Shown here: positions 34,852 to 41,324 of the stretch, in pieces
Layout: each line of letters begins with the position of its first letter
Numbering within the stretch: the first letter of the stretch is position 1
Assembly: GCA_036489565.1 (NCBI GenBank)
Contig: DASXFN010000056.1
Coordinates: 55,882 to 119,881 of the forward strand
DNA: 64,000 nt
Direction of reading: 5' to 3'
Source: JAICKN01 sp036489565
GTDB taxonomy: Bacteria > Acidobacteriota > Terriglobia > Terriglobales > Acidobacteriaceae
Notes under the pieces: model-generated
What the model was told of the DNA's origin: nothing
Databases searched by the model: none
Seen by the model: the letters and a program-made list of their open reading frames with translations, nothing else
Translations under genes and position numbers: made by a program

Positions 34852-35664
34852 ATGAATTCCATGAAAATGCTGTTAGCCATGGTATGTATGCTTTTGTTTG
34901 CCGCGCCAGCATTTTCTCAATCGATGGACGAGTGGTCGGAATTGGACGCGGGAATACAGGCTTATAAAAATGCCCGATATAACGAGGCGATCAAACATTT
35001 CAGTAATGTGGTGTCTCTCAATGACAGCAGTGTTCTAGGTCATCTTTATTTGGCCACTGCGGAAGCACAGGTATACATACCTGGCGGGGATAGCCCAAAT
35101 AGCGATCACTATGCTCTGTCAGCAATTAATGAATACAAAAAAGTTCTGGAACTCAATCCGAAGTCTGCCGACAGCGCTAAGGGCGCCGCCTATCTCTATT
35201 TGCAAATGCACAAGTTCGACGAAGCAAAGCAGTACTACCAGGAAGCCATAAACATTGATCCAAATGATGCTGGGAACTATTATGCGATTGGCGTAATTTC
35301 ATGGACTGAGAGCTATAAAGAAAGAATGGCGATGCGGAGCAAAGAGAAATTGGATCCATCGGAACCTTTTATCAATAGCCCGAACTGCGAAAAATTGCAT
35401 AGGGCCAATGAAGCGCTGATTAAAGAAGGCATGGATATGCTCGTAAAGTCTCTGCAAGTGAACCCCGAGTACGACGATGCGATGGCCTACATGAACCTGA
35501 TGTACCGGGAAAAAGCCGACATTGATTGTAACGATATGGCCGCCTATACGGCTGATTTAGAAACCGCCGACCATTGGGTTGATGTGACGATGGCGACCAA
35601 GAAAGCAAGGATCGCAAAGCCCGTCATCCCTCGAGTGACTTCGCCCTCGCCCATCCCGAAGTAA
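34852..35664 (+). CDS. Exported TPR-repeat protein
   Basis: 270 residues from the ATG at 34852; the ATG at 34861 is equally possible. Signal peptide (M-K-M-L-L-A-M-V-C-M-L-L-F-A-A-P-A-F-S-Q), then at least three tetratricopeptide units (for example A-I-Q-A-Y-K-N-A-R-Y-N-E-A-I-K-H-F and Y-L-Q-M-H-K-F-D-E-A-K-Q-Y-Y-Q-E-A-I). It should be a periplasmic protein-protein interaction scaffold; partners unknown. Two cysteines late in the protein (P-N-C-E and D-C-N-D) could form a disulfide. Confidence 0.8.
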   Translation: MNSMKMLLAMVCMLLFAAPAFSQSMDEWSELDAGIQAYKNARYNEAIKHFSNVVSLNDSSVLGHLYLATAEAQVYIPGGDSPNSDHYALSAINEYKKVLELNPKSADSAKGAAYLYLQMHKFDEAKQYYQEAINIDPNDAGNYYAIGVISWTESYKERMAMRSKEKLDPSEPFINSPNCEKLHRANEALIKEGMDMLVKSLQVNPEYDDAMAYMNLMYREKADIDCNDMAAYTADLETADHWVDVTMATKKARIAKPVIPRVTSPSPIPK

Positions 35665-35701
35665 TCTCGCATGAATCTTCAGTGCCGGATAAGATGGCCG
35701 C

Positions 35702-36283
35702 ATGTGTGTATACCTCTTAGAGATCATTGACCGGCCCTGGAAGGGAACGTCGCGGGCGGGTGTTGCCGCCGAGGAAGTTTTCTTTGTCCTGTTCATGATC
35801 TACGCCTATTCACAGCACGGCGGATATCTCTTTATTGACAATGCGAATCTGCCCATCCACGAGGGCGGCCATCTTCTTTTCGGGTGGTTCGGCAACCACA
35901 TGCTGATGATTTGGGGTGGGACAATTCTGCAATGGGCGGTCCCGCTGATGCTGGCCATCTATTTCTTCACGCAGCGGCAAATTTATGGATTCGCTTTCTG
36001 TCTATTTTTCTTTTTTGAAAACTGGCTCTATACCGCAACCTACATGGCTGACGCCCGCGCCATGGCGTTGCCTTTAGTCACAGTCGGAGACTCCGATTTC
36101 GTAGAGCATGACTGGAACGCCATCTTTACCTGGATGGGCGTGCTGCAATATGACACCGTGATCGGAGGTATCGTGCGCTTCGGGGGCTGGTTGGGAATGC
36201 TGGGAACAAGCGCATGGCTGGCGAGAAAGGGATTGAAAAGTCGGTGGTTCGCAGAACCGACGGAAATCTTTGCACCGAAATAA
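35702..36283 (+). CDS. Integral membrane protein with HEGGH motif (possible metalloprotease-like family)
   Basis: 193 residues with about four membrane helices. A zinc-binding H-E-x-x-H sequence, H53-E-G-G-H57, lies at the start of a hydrophobic helix, as in intramembrane site-2-type proteases. Other likely conserved blocks are Y-M-A-D-A-R-A-M-A-L-P and E-H-D-W-N-A-I-F-T-W-M-G-V-L-Q-Y-D, whose acidic and His residues could supply the third ligand. The classical N-P-D-G motif of site-2 proteases is absent. I recall similar unannotated proteins in other bacteria, but the function is unknown. Stands alone between the TPR gene and uvrC. Confidence 0.75.
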   Translation: MCVYLLEIIDRPWKGTSRAGVAAEEVFFVLFMIYAYSQHGGYLFIDNANLPIHEGGHLLFGWFGNHMLMIWGGTILQWAVPLMLAIYFFTQRQIYGFAFCLFFFFENWLYTATYMADARAMALPLVTVGDSDFVEHDWNAIFTWMGVLQYDTVIGGIVRFGGWLGMLGTSAWLARKGLKSRWFAEPTEIFAPK

Positions 36284-36301
36284 TTTTATTATTGCTGCGT
36301 A

Positions 36302-38293
36302 TTACTTCCTGAAATGACTCAGGATAGCCTCGGCCTGTGTTCTCGTCACCACCGCAGACAAAGCCGCCACATCCGCCTGCTTCACCGCCTGGACACTGCC
36401 GAAGTGCTGCAGCAATCTTCTCGTAGTATTTTCCCCCACGCCCGGAATCTCCCGAAGCTCAGTGGAGCGGTCGCGCATCTGACGGCGCTTGCGGTGAAAC
36501 GTCACCGCGAAGCGGTGGGCTTCGTCTCTTACCATCTGTACCAAATGCAGAACCGGTGAGTGATGATCAATGACTATTGGATCGTTTTCCTGCCCGTAAA
36601 CGTAGATAATTTCCTCGCGCTTCGCAATGGAAGCCAGCGGCTGGTTGATGATCTGCAATGCTTCCAGTGCGTCCGCAGCGGCGTGCAGTTGACCAAGACC
36701 GCCGTCAATTAATATCAAGCTTGGCATGACCTTCTTTTCTTCCTGAATGCGCTTATAGCGTCGCTTGACCACCTCGCGCATGGAAGCGAAATCATCCACC
36801 CCTTCCACGGTCTTGATAATGAACTTGCGATAGTCGGATTTCTTCATTGCGCCATCTTCCCAAACCACCATGGAAGCAACCGTCTCCGCACCCTGAATGT
36901 GCGAGATGTCAAAGCATTCAATGCGGCGCGGCAACTCAGGAAGGCCGAGCGCATCCTGCAACGCTTCTTGTGTGGCGCGCATGTTGGGCTTCATCACCCG
37001 GAATCGCTGATCATAAGACTGCTTGGCATTGTTGCCGGCTAAGTCAATGAATGACCGCTTCTCTCCGCGCTGCGGAACAATGATGTGTACCCGTGGGGAG
37101 CGGGCGTCGCCGCCTGCCACTTGCTCAGAAAGCAAGTCTTCAAGTTCATCGCGGTCTTCGAAATCCACTGGCACATAGATGTTTCGTGGAACGTAGGGCT
37201 GGCCGATGTAAATCTGATTGAGGAAAGAAGAGAAAAATGCGGAAGGAGAAAACGAGCGTGACGGCGAAGAATCCGTAGCTAAGGAATTAGATGAAGAAAG
37301 TTGTACAGAAGACGCTTCCGCATAAAAAGGCGACTCGACAGAGGCGCGGGCGTCCTCGCCCGTGCTAGCTTCCTGAAGCGCGCGAACGTCCGTCTCTCCA
37401 CTGTCTTGTTCCGGTTCCGGCAAGTCGTACTCCGGCAGATCTTCCCAGAAAAACTCTCGCCGATCCAGAATTTTTCCCGCCCGCATGTGAAACAAATTCA
37501 CTGCCAACATCCCATTTTCAAAGTGATATCCAAAAACATCGGCGTCATCGCCTTCCACCGCGGCCATCCGCTGCTTTTCCTGGAGCTGGGCCACGGTGGA
37601 AATCAAATCACGAAATTTTGCCGCGCGTTCGTATTCTTCGGACGCGGCTGCCTGATCCATTCGGCCACGAAGACTTTTCACCAGGTCCGTCTGCCGACCC
37701 TCCAAAAACAATTTCACATCGCGCACTGCTTCCGAATAAATCTCCGGCGTCGTCAGGTTCTCCACGCACGGCCCAAGGCAGCGGCCAATGTAGTACTGCA
37801 AGCAAGGGCGGGGATGAAAGCGGGTCAAATCCACCTTGCAGGAAGGAATTAGGAAGTGCCCGTGAATTAAATCCACAATCCGATACGCCAGGCTGGTAGG
37901 GAAGTATGGGCCGTAATAGGAGGAGCCATCTTTTCTCAAACGACGGGTGACGTAAACCCGCGGAAATCGCTCCCCAAGTGTCAGCTTCACATAGGGATAA
38001 GTCTTGTCATCACGCAACAGAATGTTGAAGCGCGGCTTTTTTTGCTTGATCAGATTGTTTTCGAGTGCGAGGGCTTCCTTATTGTTCGCGACAACGATGT
38101 AATCCACATCGGCGGCTTCGCGCACCAGGGTTCCGGTCTTGGCGTCCACCATCCGGCCTTCATGAAAGTACGAGGCCACCCGACTGCGCAAATTTTTTGC
38201 CTTCCCTACATAAATGACTTCCCCTTCGGCGTTTTTGTAGAGATAAACGCCCGGGGACGCCGGGATGGTGCGGATTTTCTGTTGGAGATCCAT
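36302..38293 (-). CDS. uvrC: UvrABC excinuclease subunit C
   Basis: 663 residues. N-terminal GIY-YIG nuclease (S-P-G-V-Y-L-Y-K-N then V-I-Y-V-G-K-A-K-N-L-R), Cys-rich region with C-L-Q-Y-Y-I-G-R-C-L-G-P-C, UvrB-interacting segment, RNase-H-like endonuclease domain (R-I-E-C-F-D-I-S-H-I-Q-G and L-I-L-I-D-G-G-L-G-Q-L), and helix-hairpin-helix pair (I-P-G-V-G-E-N-T-T-R-R-L-L). It makes both incisions in nucleotide excision repair. A Ser-rich insertion of about 55 residues (near 298-355) interrupts the middle region. Confidence 0.97.
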   Translation of the reverse strand: MDLQQKIRTIPASPGVYLYKNAEGEVIYVGKAKNLRSRVASYFHEGRMVDAKTGTLVREAADVDYIVVANNKEALALENNLIKQKKPRFNILLRDDKTYPYVKLTLGERFPRVYVTRRLRKDGSSYYGPYFPTSLAYRIVDLIHGHFLIPSCKVDLTRFHPRPCLQYYIGRCLGPCVENLTTPEIYSEAVRDVKLFLEGRQTDLVKSLRGRMDQAAASEEYERAAKFRDLISTVAQLQEKQRMAAVEGDDADVFGYHFENGMLAVNLFHMRAGKILDRREFFWEDLPEYDLPEPEQDSGETDVRALQEASTGEDARASVESPFYAEASSVQLSSSNSLATDSSPSRSFSPSAFFSSFLNQIYIGQPYVPRNIYVPVDFEDRDELEDLLSEQVAGGDARSPRVHIIVPQRGEKRSFIDLAGNNAKQSYDQRFRVMKPNMRATQEALQDALGLPELPRRIECFDISHIQGAETVASMVVWEDGAMKKSDYRKFIIKTVEGVDDFASMREVVKRRYKRIQEEKKVMPSLILIDGGLGQLHAAADALEALQIINQPLASIAKREEIIYVYGQENDPIVIDHHSPVLHLVQMVRDEAHRFAVTFHRKRRQMRDRSTELREIPGVGENTTRRLLQHFGSVQAVKQADVAALSAVVTRTQAEAILSHFRK

Positions 38294-38612
38294 CGGGAAC
38301 GGTCAGTTTTATTCTATTTCAAGCTGGCGGAGGACGTGATTTGCGTCAACCGTGTATAAATTTTTCCTCAATGCGTGTGGGTTTCATATCCTTCGACGGT
38401 AATACCTAAAATTATGTAGGCCTTAGGAAAGTGTTCGTTGTCATACACATAGCAGCTTCTCAATGGTACATGGCCGATTGGCAAGTCCCTTGCTTATGTA
38501 CAATGCGGGACAGCAAAGATTAACTGACCAGATAAAAGCTGCCAGAGTAAACAAACCAGGTTCTGGCAAAGCTGAATCTAAGGGTTGATACAGAGGAAGG
38601 AGCCCTCTAAAC
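38294..38612. other. Intergenic region uvrC / OmpA-like gene
   Basis: 319 bp between divergent genes. The only confident element is the sigma-54 promoter at 38478; the uvrC-proximal part is AT-rich (TTGAAATAGAATAAAACT on the minus strand) and probably holds the uvrC promoter. No ORF or RNA gene is visible. Confidence 0.5.
38478..38495 (+). promoter_or_regulatory. Sigma-54 promoter of the OmpA-like gene
   Basis: TTGGCAAGTCCCTTGCTT fits the sigma-54 consensus TTGGCACG-N4-TTGCW with the GG (-24) and GC (-12) exactly spaced. Transcription would start near 38505, leaving a ~108-base leader before the ATG at 38613. An NtrC-type activator is encoded at 54553-55989. Confidence 0.75.
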
Positions 38613-39341
38613 ATGAATCGCACTTCGTTAGCAGTTCTACTGGCGGCAAGCATGGCAGGTTCGGTCGGGTGTGCCAGCAAGAACTACGTTCGGCAGCAGA
38701 CCACCCCACTGATCAACAAAACCAACGAACTGGATGATTTGACGGCCAAAAACAGCAAGGACATCAAAGACGTCGATGCCCGCGCCCAGACTGGCATTCA
38801 GCAGGTTACGGCGAAAGCCGCTCAAGTGGACCAGAAGGCGCAGGCTGCTGGCCAGCAGGCTGACCAGGCCCAAACCAGCGCCAACGGCGCCGTGCAGCGC
38901 GTAGACGTGCTGCAAAACCGCGTGGCCAATCTCGACAATTATCACGTCGTGACCCAGGCCTCCGTGCACTTTGGCTTTAACAAAGATGGGTTGACCAAGA
39001 AGGCCAAAGACGCGCTGGACCAGATGGCCCAGACTCTGCCTAACACCAAGAGCTATATCGTTACGGTGGAAGGTGGCACTGATTCTGTTGGCCCAGCAGA
39101 CTACAACTATGGCTTGAGCCAGCGCCGCGCTGATGCGGTGATCCAATATCTGGCTTCGCAATACCAAGTTCCGGCCTACAAGATTTATTTAATCGGGCTG
39201 GGCAAGGACAAGCCGGTTGAGCCGAACAAGACTTCAGAAGGACGCGCTGCCAATCGCCGCGTGGATGTGCGGGTCATGACCAACACCACAGGTGAAGGCG
39301 CCCCACAACCCAGCGCGACGAATGCAAGCCCGTCCATGTAA
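38613..39341 (+). CDS. OmpA-family peptidoglycan-associated lipoprotein
   Basis: 242 residues. Lipoprotein signal with lipobox G-S-V-G-C (lipidated cysteine at residue 20), a coiled-coil region of Ala/Gln-rich heptads (about 40-105), and an OmpA-like domain (S-V-H-F-G-F-N-K-D-G-L-T near 118; Y-G-L-S-Q-R-R-A-D-A-V and N-R-R-V-D-V-R-V near the end), followed by a Pro/Ser tail. It should tether the outer membrane to peptidoglycan. GGAGG-like ribosome-binding site; sigma-54 promoter upstream and strong terminator downstream. Confidence 0.92.
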   Translation: MNRTSLAVLLAASMAGSVGCASKNYVRQQTTPLINKTNELDDLTAKNSKDIKDVDARAQTGIQQVTAKAAQVDQKAQAAGQQADQAQTSANGAVQRVDVLQNRVANLDNYHVVTQASVHFGFNKDGLTKKAKDALDQMAQTLPNTKSYIVTVEGGTDSVGPADYNYGLSQRRADAVIQYLASQYQVPAYKIYLIGLGKDKPVEPNKTSEGRAANRRVDVRVMTNTTGEGAPQPSATNASPSM

Positions 39342-39376
39342 AAAGTTTGTCCCTCCTCCCCGGAGGCTTAGCAGCA

Positions 39377-39412
39377 CAGGCCGTTTCTCCCCGGAAGCGG
39401 CCTGATTTTTTT
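39377..39412 (+). terminator. Intrinsic terminator of the OmpA-like gene
   Basis: CAGGCCGTTTC (39377-39387) pairs with GAAGCGGCCTG (39394-39404), one wobble, followed by ATTTTTTT. Confidence 0.9.
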
Positions 39413-39530
39413 GCGCGCAGGTTCGTTTTCTGGAATAACAGAGATCACGTCATTGTGCCGAAGAGAGTACCGGCAGTCCATTTAGCCCGGTTTTTGGTTT
39501 GAGTGGGATTGGCACTGAATGTAGCCGCAA

Positions 39531-40067
39531 TCAACGCTTCTGGTACGGATGGAAGATGTAGTCCTTCGCCTTCACAGCCGTATGGCACGCGTGTCCGCAG
39601 TCTGAGGGGCTTTTGGGATCGGCGCTGAACTTGTCCGATGCGGCATCATAGTTGAACACCGCATATCCCCACCCGCCACTTTTCGGAAATCTCTTGCTGT
39701 CCTTTTCAATGACGAAAGCCTGAGTAAAGACATCGGGCACATCCACGACGAAGGGGGCCTCGGTGCTCTTCTTCGGCTTCCATTGGAGCTTTACGATCAT
39801 GGAGCCTTCCGGGAAAGGCTGGCCGTTGCCCGGAATGCCGGCCTTGTACGCCTTGATCATGGTCGGATTGGCAACAATCACCTTAAGCACTTGATCGGTG
39901 TGCGCGGAAGAAACCACGGACCAGTCTTCGTATCCCCTGAAGTCAGAGAACGCGATTCCACTCGGCGAAATCAGCGAGTATTTGTCCTGTGCGTAAACGA
40001 GCGTGACGACGAGGATGGCGAACACGGCCGTCGCTATCGCAATCATGAACTTCTTTTTTCGATTCAT
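39531..40067 (-). CDS. Exported cytochrome P460-family protein with CX3CH heme motif
   Basis: 178 residues from the ATG at 40067, preceded by AAGGA. Signal/anchor helix at about 7-25. The P460 fold is recognised by the G-I-A-F-S-D-F-R-G-Y-E-D-W start, the G-S-M-I-V-K-L-Q-W central strand and the C-terminal heme region. The heme attachment site reads C157-G-H-A-C161-H162, three residues between the cysteines rather than two; the nucleotide sequence confirms this. P460 enzymes oxidise hydroxylamine or NO; related soil proteins are mostly uncharacterised. Confidence 0.87.
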   Translation of the reverse strand: MNRKKKFMIAIATAVFAILVVTLVYAQDKYSLISPSGIAFSDFRGYEDWSVVSSAHTDQVLKVIVANPTMIKAYKAGIPGNGQPFPEGSMIVKLQWKPKKSTEAPFVVDVPDVFTQAFVIEKDSKRFPKSGGWGYAVFNYDAASDKFSADPKSPSDCGHACHTAVKAKDYIFHPYQKR

Positions 40068-40209
40068 GGCATATCCTTTCCTAACCAGGGTTTTTATTTT
40101 GGTTCCGATCGCGCAGAGCATACCACACGACAATTTCTGCTCACGTAGAGCCCATTCAAATTTACGAAATCGTTTCGTTCTGCGGGATAGGGAAGATTTC
40201 CCCCAACTC

Positions 40210-40267
40210 TGTCATCCCGACCGGAGCACATCACCGCGAGAGCGTCGGTTTGCGGAGTGGAGGGACC
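40210..40267. repeat. Possible remnant of a dispersed intergenic repeat
   Basis: GTCATCCCGACCGGAGC ... CGGAGTGGAGGGACC has the style of the GTCATCCCGA..GGAGGGACC repeats scattered between genes of acidobacterial genomes, here with inserted bases. Copy number cannot be judged from one window. Confidence 0.3.
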
Positions 40268-40337
40268 AGCGTCGCGCCATCGCCGGACTCTGCGACGCAA
40301 ACGCCCTGAGTGTGAACCGAAGGGCAGACGCCAAACC

Positions 40338-40700
40338 TCATTTTCGGGAAAGCACAAAACGCAGAGGCACAAATGATGCGACGAGGCCCAACGCAATCCA
40401 CCCGATACCGTAATTGATCGAACGTTGGATCACATCAACGAAAATATGCGAGGGCATCGGCGCCACTACACCACTCGCTCGCATCTCTGCGATGCCAAGA
40501 ACGAGCAAAATCGTCAGCGCGATTTCCGAGATTACCAAACCGGGTATTACACGCCGCCATGGAAACGAAATCGCTGCTGGAGTTGAGGCTTCACGATGAA
40601 TAGCTGCCATCATGTTCCGAACGAAAACAGACGATGGAACAATGTCCGCATCATTAGATAATATGCGATCGAGATTGTCGTCCATGAAATGCTTTTTCAT
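40338..40700 (-). CDS. Small two-helix membrane protein, putative anti-sigma partner of a dead sigma gene
   Basis: 120 residues with a short hydrophilic N-terminus and two membrane helices (about 50-70 and 93-113). No ZAS cysteines. Its ATG lies three bases after the stop of the sigma-factor remnant at 40703, an arrangement typical of sigma/anti-sigma pairs, and the N-terminal I-V-P-S-S-V-F-V-R-N-M-M-A-A-I-H-R-E resembles that of small anti-sigma-like proteins. Assignment is from context. Confidence 0.55.
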   Translation of the reverse strand: MKKHFMDDNLDRILSNDADIVPSSVFVRNMMAAIHREASTPAAISFPWRRVIPGLVISEIALTILLVLGIAEMRASGVVAPMPSHIFVDVIQRSINYGIGWIALGLVASFVPLRFVLSRK

Positions 40701-40702
40701 AT

Positions 40703-40902
40703 TTATACCTGCAGGATATGGCGAAGCTTGCCGCGAAGAATATCTCTACCGCGCGAGAGCGCGGCTTTACCGTGCCTTTAGGCAAGCCAAGACTCTTGGC
40801 AACGGCTGAAACGTCCGTCTCGTGGAAATAATAAAGGACGATCACGTCGCGGTATTTCGTCGGAAGCTGGTCGGACCATCGGCGCAGAGAACGGGATGCA
40901 TA
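40703..40902 (-). pseudogene. ECF sigma factor remnant (region 4), frameshifted
   Basis: The minus strand encodes D-Q-L-P-T-K-Y-R-D-V-I-V-L-Y-Y-F-H-E then V-A-K-S-L-G-L-P-K-G-T-V-K, unmistakable sigma-70 region 4. At about 40763-40768 one base is missing: the next frame continues A-L-S-R-G-R-D-I-L-R-G-K-L-R-H and stops at 40703. Upstream, the frame closes at a stop at 40903-40905, so regions 1-2 are gone. The sigma factor is dead; its probable partner at 40338 is still open. Confidence 0.75.
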
Positions 40903-40936
40903 TTACAGGCACGAGACGATAAAGAAGATCTCCGAC

Positions 40937-41170
40937 ATGCCAGGCGAAAGCGGGCTCGCGCTCCTTCGCGAGCATGAGCGGAATACTTCAAGTCGCCGTC
41001 GGGAAAACATCAAGTTAGGGGGACTGATCACATCCGCAGTGGGCGTCGGCTTGATGATTTTCCTCGGCGTGATGGACACCCGCGAACCTGCGTATCTCCT
41101 CGGACTTATTCCGCTTCTCGTGGGTATCGCGTTGTTCGCCTATGTCTATCTTTTTGCTCCCAAAGACTGA
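40937..41170 (+). pseudogene. Fragment of a two-helix membrane protein
   Basis: 77 codons: a charged N-terminus (R-R-R-E-N-I-K-L-G-G) followed by two helices (L-I-T-S-A-V-G-V-G-L-M-I-F-L and L-L-G-L-I-P-L-L-V-G-I-A-L-F-A-Y). It reads like the C-terminal end of a longer acidobacterial membrane protein. It abuts the truncated sigma remnant on the other strand, so a rearrangement junction lies near 40903-40950. It could still be a short intact gene. Confidence 0.4.
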
Positions 41171-41324
41171 TTCGCAGGCGTTGCGACGCATGTTCCACTC
41201 GTCCATGATCACGCGATCAGCTCACGCACATGAATGATGGGCATCACTAAGCGGATTCAAGATCGGAATGGTGCAAGCCAACGCTGCGTATGAACGATTG
41301 CGGGCGAATCCGAACGCGCCTTGG

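Noticed and set aside
39504..39524. TTGGCACTGAATGTAGC as a third sigma-54 promoter
   Set aside because: The -12 TTGC is missing at the required spacing.
41171..41324. Short plus-strand frame ending near 41331 as a gene tail
   Set aside because: About 25 codons of protein-like sequence without a recognisable family; too short to support.
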